A stretch of DNA of 6,356 nt from Hyphomicrobiales bacterium. Lineage in GTDB: Bacteria; Pseudomonadota; Alphaproteobacteria; Parvibaculales; Parvibaculaceae. A program made the position numbers and the translations under genes. The notes below the pieces were generated by a model that made no database searches, was not told where the DNA came from, and saw nothing but the letters and a program-made list of their open reading frames with translations. Below are positions 5,288 through 6,356 of this stretch, piece after piece (position 1 is the stretch's first letter; every line of letters starts with the position of its first letter). The DNA lies in contig JAATFR010000079.1 in assembly GCA_015655095.1 (NCBI GenBank), forward strand, positions 1-6,356. Direction: 5' to 3'.

Positions 5288-6076
5288 TCAGCCTAACGCT
5301 TTTCTGATTGCATTGCCCGTGCGTGCATGCGTCAGGTTCATATGCAACGGCGTGACCGAAATCCAGCCATTATAAATGGCGTGAATGTCGGTGCCGGTGC
5401 GCGGCTTGCTCGCGATCCGCTCGAAACCCAGCCAGTAGTAGGGATTGTGCCGCGCATCGATGCGCCTGTCGACGTGGAGCAGCGACTGGTCGCGTTTGCC
5501 CTGGCTCGTCACCTCCACGCCCTCCACGGCTTTGGGGTCCACATCCGGGAAATTGAGGTTGATCAGCACATCGCCCGGCCAGCCCGCCTTCAGCAACTTC
5601 TCGATTATACCCGGCGCATGGGTCTCGGCGCAGGCCCAGCGCACCCGCGGACTCGCGTCGAAGCCGAAGGCCTGCGACAGGGCGATCGAGGGAATGCCGA
5701 GCTGGGTACCCTCCATCGCGCCCGCGATAGTGCCGGAATAGGTGACGTCATCGGCGATGTTCTGGCCGCGATTGACGCCCGAGAGCACCAGATCGGGCAA
5801 CTGGTCTTCCATGATGACTTTCGCCGCCATCATCACGCAATCGGTCGGGGTGCCGCGCACCGCGAACTTCTTCGGCCCCAGCTTGCGCACGCGCAGCGGG
5901 TGGGCGAGCGTAAGCGAATGGGACGCGCCGGACTGCTCGTCCTCGGGCGCGACGATCCAGATGTCATTGGAAAGCTTCCGCGCGATCTTCATCAGCACCT
6001 TCAGCCCCGGCGCGTGGATGCCGTCATCATTGGTGAGCAGAATGCGCAGCGGCTTGTTCTTGCTGGTCTTGACCAC
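5288..6076 (-). CDS. surE: 5'/3'-nucleotidase SurE
   Basis: Metal-dependent phosphatase that removes phosphate from nucleoside monophosphates (and short polyphosphate in E. coli); cytoplasmic. The 262-aa product fits the family. The N-terminal ILLTNDDGIHAPGL (12-25) has the metal-binding D17 and D18. APEDEQSGASHSLT (43-56) has S49 and LVLSGVNRGQN (97-107) has N102, matching E. coli D8, D9, S39 and N92. VTYSGTIAGAMEG (111-123) is also conserved. The start is GTG at 6076, supported by AAGGG 5 nt upstream and by the first core strand beginning about 10 residues in; no in-frame ATG lies before the catalytic motif. It follows serS by 47 nt and precedes pcm, on the same strand. Confidence 0.96.
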   Translation of the reverse strand: MVKTSKNKPLRILLTNDDGIHAPGLKVLMKIARKLSNDIWIVAPEDEQSGASHSLTLAHPLRVRKLGPKKFAVRGTPTDCVMMAAKVIMEDQLPDLVLSGVNRGQNIADDVTYSGTIAGAMEGTQLGIPSIALSQAFGFDASPRVRWACAETHAPGIIEKLLKAGWPGDVLINLNFPDVDPKAVEGVEVTSQGKRDQSLLHVDRRIDARHNPYYWLGFERIASKPRTGTDIHAIYNGWISVTPLHMNLTHARTGNAIRKALG

Positions 6077-6123
6077 GGGAACCCTTTTCAGTGTCTGGAG
6101 GAGGGGGAAGGGTATCGCGTCAT

Positions 6124-6356
6124 CTACTCCGCCCGGATCTCGGCAAGGCCGCCCATGTAGGGCCGCAGCGCCTCGGGGATTTCGATGGAGCCATCCGCGC
6201 GCTGATAGTTTTCCAGCACCGCCACCAGCGTGCGCCCGACCGCGAGCGCGGAACCGTTGAGCGTGTGGACAAAGCGCGTGGTCTTCTCGCCGCGGGGCCT
6301 GAAGCGGGCCTGCATCCGGCGCGCCTGAAAATCGCCGCAGACCGAGCAGGATGAAA
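6124..6356 (-). CDS. serS: Serine--tRNA ligase, C-terminal part (runs off the right edge)
   Basis: Class II aminoacyl-tRNA synthetase that charges tRNA-Ser (and tRNA-Sec where present) with serine. Only the last 76 residues are present, reading in frame from the window edge: SSCSVCGDFQARRMQARF leads into FVHTLNGSALAVGRTLVAVLENYQ, which is class II motif 3 with its ATP-contacting arginine in VGRT. The end IPEALRPYMGG is also typical of SerRS. The stop is TAG at 6124-6126. It appears to be the first gene seen of the serS-surE-pcm-nlpD cluster; its start and promoter lie outside the window. Confidence 0.96.
   Translation of the reverse strand, partial: SSCSVCGDFQARRMQARFRPRGEKTTRFVHTLNGSALAVGRTLVAVLENYQRADGSIEIPEALRPYMGGLAEIRAE

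Noticed and set aside
5327..6160. Plus-strand open frame of 277 codons opposite surE
   Set aside because: It is antisense to a SurE gene with all catalytic motifs, and its translation is typical of a reverse-frame shadow.

Overview
The window is a GC-rich chromosomal segment from an alphaproteobacterium. The gene content, the protein sequences (an RpoZ with a long acidic tail, an NlpD-type LytM protein with an Asn-Asp-Gly-Ile-Asn motif) and the gene orders serS-surE-pcm-nlpD and folK-rpoZ-rsh all fit that class. I cannot assign an order or genus with confidence. No mobile element, CRISPR array, rRNA or tRNA is visible. Both edge genes are cut by the window: rsh at the left and serS at the right.

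Left block, minus strand, transcribed right to left: folK (dihydropterin pyrophosphokinase, folate synthesis), rpoZ (RNA polymerase omega subunit) and rsh (bifunctional ppGpp synthetase/hydrolase, N-terminal 426 residues). A convincing intrinsic terminator separates rpoZ from rsh, so rsh probably has its own promoter. rpoZ carries the N-terminal MARVTV segment that forms part of ppGpp site 1 in E. coli RNA polymerase, so a ppGpp-making enzyme lies next to a subunit of its likely target.

Middle: one plus-strand gene, divergent from folK across an AT-rich intergenic region, encodes a LabA-like NYN/PIN-fold predicted ribonuclease of unknown role. It converges on the right block, and a perfect 10-bp palindrome lies between the two convergent genes.

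Right block, minus strand: serS (C-terminus only), surE (nucleotide phosphatase), pcm (protein L-isoaspartate methyltransferase) and nlpD (LysM/LytM lipoprotein, probable amidase activator). The gaps are 39 to 47 nt, so this is almost certainly an operon. surE-pcm-nlpD is a widely conserved proteobacterial cluster linking damage repair and cell-envelope functions.

Most of the window is conserved core genome, and I do not see an undescribed multi-gene system. The most interesting points are a run of nine G in rsh exactly between the synthetase and TGS domains, where a one-base gain or a -1 ribosomal slip would stop translation at once; the uncharacterised NYN protein; and the REP-like palindrome.
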